A stretch of 12,500 nucleotides of DNA from Anaeromyces robustus (Eukaryota; Neocallimastigomycota; Neocallimastigomycetes; Neocallimastigales; Neocallimastigaceae), in the NCBI GenBank assembly GCA_002104895.1, contig MCFG01000010.1, positions 150,001-162,500 on the forward strand, written 5' to 3'. The translations under genes were made by a program, and so were the position numbers. Below the pieces are notes generated by a model. It did no database searches. It saw only the letters and a list, made by a program, of their open reading frames with translations, and was not told where the DNA came from. The number at the start of each line of letters is the position of its first letter. Within the stretch, counting starts at the first letter, position 1. Positions 8,467 through 12,500 of the stretch are shown piece after piece.

Positions 8467-9152
8467 AATTAATATACATAATATATATTGTTTTCAATAA
8501 ATTAAGATTTAAAAAAAAAAAGAAATTTCGAATATAACTTACTTCATTATTAGGAATTAATTCAGAACCTTGAATATATTTTTTAGTATCTTCGACAACA
8601 GCATTGTTATCTTCTTCATTATTTACCTTTTATTTATTTATATATATATATATATTATAAATATTTATAGATATATAAATATATAAAATAAATTAAAATA
8701 AAATATTATTTTAGTTTAAAAAAAAAAAAAGAATTTGAACAATAATTAAATTAATTAATTTTTTTTTTTAAGTTTTATTAATTATTTCTTTTCTTTTTTT
8801 TATTTTATTTTCTTTATTTTCTTTTTTAAAATTTGACAATTTAAAAGTTATATTGATAATGAAAATAATTATAATATTTATAAAATTATTAAATTAAAAT
8901 TATTTATAATATTAACATTTCCAATTTTTTCATTTTTTTTCATTTCTGAAATTCAAATTTTAAAAAGATTGATTTAAAATTTTAAAATTTAGAAAAAAAA
9001 AAAAAAAGTTGAATAAAATATATAATATATAGCTTGGTTTAAGTTATATTTTTTGTTTTTATTCTTGTTTTTGTTTTTGTTTTTGTTTTTTTGAATTATT
9101 TTCAATATATAGAGAATAGAATAATTACCACAAAATTAAATCTGAAAGACAT
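6376..9152 (-). CDS. HPM1: HPM1/METTL18-type protein-histidine N-methyltransferase, complete
   Basis: Family members are class I SAM-dependent enzymes that methylate one histidine of ribosomal protein uL3 (Rpl3). Exons run 9152-9129, 8626-8543, 8235-7966, 7692-7621, 7319-7149, 6916-6792 and 6529-6376 (stop TAA), giving 299 aa against about 370 in yeast and human. The N-terminus MSFRFNF resembles known orthologues. The signature YEGGLKTWEC is at 94-103. SAM motif I, LELGCGSALPG, starts at 125 and spans the exon 3/4 junction. FQDYN (147-151, exon 4/5 junction) is the acidic post-I motif. FWYGDW is at 198-203, YDVILTSETIY at 217-227 and AAKANYFG at 252-259. Introns are 502, 307, 273, 301, 232 and 262 nt. 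The first five are phase 0 and the last phase 2. Conserved motifs continue across junctions, which fixes the model from exon 3 on. Exons 1-2 rest on open frame and splice sites. The missing length lies in the variable N-terminal linker. Confidence 0.93.
7703..7756 (-). repeat. 54-nt polypyrimidine tract (as transcribed) before HPM1 exon 4
   Basis: On the plus strand 7703-7756 is all purine, including A31 at 7704-7734 and a GA run. In the HPM1 transcript this is a CU-rich tract followed by U31, ending about nine bases before the acceptor AAAG of intron 3 (AG at 7694-7693). It fits an exceptionally long polypyrimidine tract for that 3' splice site. Confidence 0.85.
8305..8337. repeat. (AAG)11 / (CTT)11 microsatellite in HPM1 intron 2
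   Basis: Eleven perfect AAG units on the plus strand, read as CUU/UUC in the HPM1 transcript. The tract lies inside intron 2 (8236-8542), about 70 nt upstream of the exon 3 acceptor. Confidence 0.95.
9066..9090. repeat. (TTTTTG)n repeat in HPM1 intron 1
   Basis: About four hexamer units of TTTTTG on the plus strand near the donor end of HPM1 intron 1 (8627-9128). Nothing else in that 502-nt intron looks functional. Confidence 0.8.
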
Positions 9153-9293
9153 TTTTTCCCAAATAAAATATTATTTATATTAGATAATAATAATAATTAA
9201 TAATAAAGTTATTTTTTTAAAAAAAAGAACAAATAAAAAAAAATAATTTTAAAAAAAAAAATAATTAAAAAAAAAAAAAAATTTAAGATCAAA

Positions 9294-9301
9294 TCACGTG
9301 A
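9294..9301. promoter_or_regulatory. TCACGTGA palindrome (E-box / CDEI-like) upstream of HPM1
   Basis: An ATCACGTGA word sits about 142 bp upstream of the HPM1 start codon. TCACGTGA matches the bHLH site class of fungal Cbf1 and Pho4 (RTCACRTG, CACGTG). It is nearly the only GC-containing word in several hundred bases of promoter, which favours function. No transcript start was identifiable. Confidence 0.45.
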
Positions 9302-10052
9302 ATAAAAACTTAACACTTAATTAAAAAAATAAAATAAAATAAAAAGTAAATGAATTTAATATTAATTAAAAATTAAATATTAATAATTAATAATATAAAT
9401 GTAAATTATTAATGAATATATATAATATAACAAGATAGATAAAAACATACCTAAAATAAAAAAAAAAAAAAAACTTATTATTTTTATAATTATTTTATTT
9501 AAATAAATATTATTTTATTATTATTATTATAATTATTTATTATTTATTTATTAATATTTTATATTTTATATATGTATATCTATAAAAAATTTTTTTTAAG
9601 ATAATAATAAAATGATACAGATTTATATATATAATATTTATATAATATTTTATTTATCTATCATTATTATTATTATTGATAAATATAATAAAATCTATAT
9701 TTAGAGAATATGATTATTTAATTTTTTTTAATTTTTCTTCTAATTTTTTTTTATTTAAAGAATGAAAATAAAATAAAATTTTAATAATAGATATCAATAG
9801 ATATATAAATAGTGGTATATATGATTATATGATTAATTATTAATAAATTTAAATTTAATGGTATATTATTTTTTTTGTTTTTTTGTTTTTTTTTTTTTAA
9901 TAAAAAAAAAAGTAGATAAAAAAAAAAAGAGAGAGAAAGAAAGATAAAAAAAATAGAAAGCAATATTACTGTATATACTTTTTAGAAATAAATGATATAT
10001 GAAATATTAAATATAGTATTATATTATATATAATAATTATTTAATAAATAAT

Positions 10053-10081
10053 TAAATAAGATCATTTATAGATCTTATTTA
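10053..10081. repeat. 11-bp perfect inverted repeat with 7-nt loop
   Basis: TAAATAAGATC at 10053-10063 and GATCTTATTTA at 10071-10081 are exact reverse complements around ATTTATA. A T-rich stretch follows on the plus strand. It could form a hairpin in either transcript; its role is unknown. Confidence 0.8.
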
Positions 10082-10274
10082 TTTATTCTTTTTTTAATTT
10101 TTTTTTTTTTAAATTTATATATATATATAAAAAGTAGTTTTTTAGGTATAACAATTATGTTTAGTTTGGTTTCTTTCTTCACGTCATATAACAACAATGT
10201 ATATTTTCAAATCAAAACTTTGGATATATAAATAAATTTTTATACTTATTTATATATATTACTTTCATTTATTA

Positions 10275-10350
10275 TTTCTTCTTTTCTCTCTCTTTTTCTC
10301 CCTCTCTTTCTTTTTTTTTCCTTTTTTCTTTTTTCTTTTTTCTTTTTTTC
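10275..10350. repeat. 76-nt uninterrupted homopyrimidine tract
   Basis: No purine occurs across 76 bases of the plus strand. The left half is mixed CT (CTCTCTC, CTCCCTCTC) and the right half is CTTTTTT repeats. It begins 135 bp beyond the stop of the 198-aa minus-strand gene, where it would be homopurine in that transcript if included in the 3' UTR. Such tracts can form triplex DNA. Confidence 0.95.
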
Positions 10351-10485
10351 AATTCTAATAATACAAAATTTTTATGATTATTATCATATTATTATTATTA
10401 TTATATTTTATATTATTATTATTTTTTAATTTGATTTTTTATTTTTTATATTTTTTATTATTTTTTTTTTGTTATTATTATTTTT

Positions 10486-11082
10486 CTATTGATATTCATT
10501 CCAACTATCAAAATCTATAGGACTTTGATCTGTTTTTTTCCTTTTATCATTAATTTCTATCCATAATTCTACATAATGTCTAAAAGCAGATTTACCATCT
10601 TTCATTTTTCTTAAAAATTCAGAATATTGAATTTTTTTATCTTGAGCTCCATTCCAAAGACCAGAAGCTCTTTTTTTAGTATTCCAAATTTTAGTATGAT
10701 TAGCATAAATGATTTCTTCTTCCGTGACTAAAAATCCATCTAAACCACGTATAATTTCATAACGATCTTGTAATGGAATAATACTTAAACCATATAAATC
10801 AAATAATTGACTAGCATCACGATAATAAATACTACAACGATTTTCTACTTCTAAAGAATGAAATTTATAAATTTTAACAAATTTTGTACAATAATCATAA
10901 TCATAAGAATGTTTAATAAAATAATATTCTGCATATTCTTCCCATGAATTATAAGGAATATAAGTACAAGAAATTAATATTCTATATAAAGCAATAAATA
11001 TGGTAAAATAAAGTATAGAAAAAGGTGCAAAAGCTTTAAAAATATTTATACAATATAATGCTTGTGGATTTGTTGTTAACAT
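10486..11082 (-). CDS. Hypothetical protein, single membrane anchor, 198 aa
   Basis: This is an intronless open frame, ATG 11082-11080 (A-rich context) to TAG at 10488-10486. I do not recognise the family. The codons are varied and non-repetitive over the whole length, with mixed charged and aromatic residues, unlike the homopolymer-encoded frames nearby, so it is very probably a real gene. A hydrophobic segment at about residues 17-39 (rich in Phe, Ile, Leu) looks like a signal anchor or single transmembrane helix. The remaining ~155 residues look soluble. They include an aromatic/acidic patch SYDYDYC at 59-65, RYEIIRGLDGF at 107-117, an NHT N-glycosylation sequon at 128, and a basic C-terminal part with FLRKMKDGKSAFRHY (156-170). 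Four cysteines lie at 11, 39, 65 and 83. It is transcribed in the same direction as HPM1 but 1.3 kb away, so the context gives no function. Confidence 0.8.
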   Translation of the reverse strand: MLTTNPQALYCINIFKAFAPFSILYFTIFIALYRILISCTYIPYNSWEEYAEYYFIKHSYDYDYCTKFVKIYKFHSLEVENRCSIYYRDASQLFDLYGLSIIPLQDRYEIIRGLDGFLVTEEEIIYANHTKIWNTKKRASGLWNGAQDKKIQYSEFLRKMKDGKSAFRHYVELWIEINDKRKKTDQSPIDFDSWNEYQ

Positions 11083-11494
11083 TTTTTTTTCTTTCTTTCT
11101 TATTACTATTATTATTATTATTATTATGATTATTAATTTTTATATTATATAGTATTTATTAATTATTATATAGTATTTTTTTTATTAATATATATTTAAA
11201 AAGTCTTTGAATCAAATAAATAAATAAATGAATGAATAAATATTTAAAGGTATATAAAGGTATATATTGATATAATTAAATCATAAAAGATGTTTATTTG
11301 TTTTATTATTATTATGATTATATATATTATTATAGTAATAGTTGACTATCTTTATAATTATATATATTTATATATTTATATATTTATATATATATACATA
11401 TATATTATATTGTTATATTGTTATGATAATCCTTGGATAACACAATTGATAAAAAAAGAGTTGACGGTATAAAGTTATACATATATATACATCG

Positions 11495-11536
<42 letters not shown>

Positions 11537-12500
11537 TTTTAATCAAATTTTTTCTTAAGTATCTGAATTTTTAAATATATATTATATGTATTATTGAATA
11601 TTATCCAATGATGATTTTTATTATTATTAATAGGATTATTATTATTATTATTATTAATTAATATTAATAGGATTATTATTATTATTATAAATTATTATTT
11701 AAATATATAATTGAAACTGTCTATATTTTATTATACCCAACTTTTTTTAATTAATCATTAAAATCATAAAATAAAAATAAAAAAAAAAGAAGTAAAATGT
11801 AAAAGATAAAAAAAATGATTAATAATATTATATATTTATACTTTTTATATCAATATATATATTGATATGATAAAACTTTGTTATTATTATTAATTATTAA
11901 TTATGATTTAAATTAAAATATATATATTATCTCAAATAAAAAAATACATATGTAATTATTATATAATATATATAAATTTTTAATTTTTTTAATTTTTAAA
12001 TAAATATATATATATATAATATAAATTATTTTTAAAAATGATAATGAAATGGATGATGACTATTCATATATTTATTAAAGAAATTCGGAGTTGTTTCGAA
12101 CAAAAAAAATTGAAAAAATTATATAAATATAAATTTATAAATAATATATATTAATAATTAAAAAAAAATTTTTTTTCAATGGAAAGAGTTATTTTTAATT
12201 AAATTTTTTTATTTTAATAACAATTTTAATTTTTAATTTATTTTTTTTTTTCATTTTTTTAAAAAATAAAATAAATTATACTTTATACAATTATAACGTA
12301 ACCCTTTGAACATTTATTTATTTATTTTTTTATTAAAAAAAAAAAAAAAAAAAGAAAAAGATTAGAAATATTATATATTATTTACAATTTTTTTTTAATA
12401 AATAAGTAGATTATAAATAGATTATAAATATTCTTTTTTTCTTTTTATTATCATTATATATGTATGTATGTATAGACTATCAATATATATATGGTTGTTA
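11083..12500. other. Right-hand intergenic flank
   Basis: It includes the 5' flank of the 198-aa gene. It is mostly A/T repeats, with (ATT)n at 11501-11536 and a duplicated ATTAATAGGATTATTATT segment at about 11626-11650 and 11663-11687. Two higher-complexity islands occur at about 11424-11478 and 12038-12115. A plus-strand frame at 11290-11472 is mainly TA-repeat-encoded Tyr/Ile. No gene can be supported before the right edge. Confidence 0.6.
11501..11536. repeat. (ATT)n microsatellite
   Basis: About 12 perfect ATT units. Similar ATT/AAT arrays recur at 227-253, in BUD31 intron 2 (about 3336-3360) and upstream of the 198-aa gene. Confidence 0.95.

Larger units (their letters stand above)
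9153..10485. other. Intergenic region between HPM1 and the 198-aa gene
   Basis: It contains the HPM1 5' flank on the left and the 3' flank of the next minus-strand gene on the right. It is mostly A/T low-complexity sequence. Distinct elements are a CACGTG palindrome at 9294-9301, an inverted repeat at 10053-10081, a higher-complexity island at about 10141-10231 and a homopyrimidine tract at 10275-10350. A minus-strand open frame at 9781-9963 encodes only Phe/Leu/Lys/Asn runs from homopolymers and I do not count it as a gene. Confidence 0.65.

Noticed and set aside
9781-9963. Minus-strand open frame of 60 codons
   Set aside because: Phe/Leu/Lys/Asn/Ile runs from homopolymers and TA repeats. 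It could mimic a membrane peptide but shows no mixed composition.
10053-10110. Bacterial-style terminator (hairpin plus T run)
   Set aside because: The genome is plainly eukaryotic with spliced genes, and T runs are everywhere, so the pairing with a T run carries no weight.
11290-11472. Plus-strand open frame of 60 codons as a gene
   Set aside because: The first 45 residues are Ile/Tyr from TA repeats. Only the last 15 look non-random, and these are reported as an island instead.
12088-12102. tRNA B-box-like GTTTCGAAC
   Set aside because: No A box, no acceptor or anticodon stems around it, and the flanks are A/T homopolymers.

Overview
The window is extremely AT-rich, spliced eukaryotic DNA. 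Non-coding stretches are almost pure A/T homopolymers and short tandem repeats. Coding exons stand out because they contain G and C and use A/T-ending codons. Every start codon sits in an A-rich context, and introns are about 230-550 nt with GTAAGT-like donors. Gene content (a fungal/animal-type RRP7, BUD31 and an HPM1/METTL18 histidine methyltransferase), many introns and composition best fit an anaerobic gut fungus (Neocallimastigomycota). This assignment is an inference; another AT-rich protist such as a dictyostelid is not excluded.

Layout from left to right. (1) 1-936, minus strand: the first coding exon of an RRP7-like ribosome-biogenesis protein. The apparent stop is an intron read-through, and the rest of the gene lies beyond the left edge. 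(2) 937-2470: a 1.5 kb divergent intergenic region of low-complexity DNA with two small minisatellites and a long TTTA array. (3) 2471-3919, plus strand: BUD31, complete, four coding exons, 145 aa. (4) 3920-6375: a 2.5 kb convergent intergenic region. It is mostly A/T but carries several short islands of higher complexity and hairpins that known genes do not explain. (5) 6376-9152, minus strand: HPM1/METTL18-like protein-histidine methyltransferase, complete, seven exons, 299 aa. (6) 9153-10485: intergenic, with a CACGTG palindrome upstream of HPM1, a short conserved-looking island, and a 76-nt homopyrimidine tract. (7) 10486-11082, minus strand: an intronless 198-aa protein with one predicted membrane segment that I do not recognise. 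(8) 11083-12500: low-complexity flank with two small islands.

The three recognised genes act in two core processes. RRP7 (small-subunit pre-rRNA processing) and HPM1 (histidine methylation of ribosomal protein uL3) both serve ribosome production. BUD31 is a spliceosome component. They are separate transcription units rather than an operon. I found no mobile element, CRISPR array, rRNA or tRNA, and no strong case for a new multi-gene system. The items most worth a second look are the orphan membrane protein, the unexplained islands at 4450-5840, and the intron architecture of HPM1.
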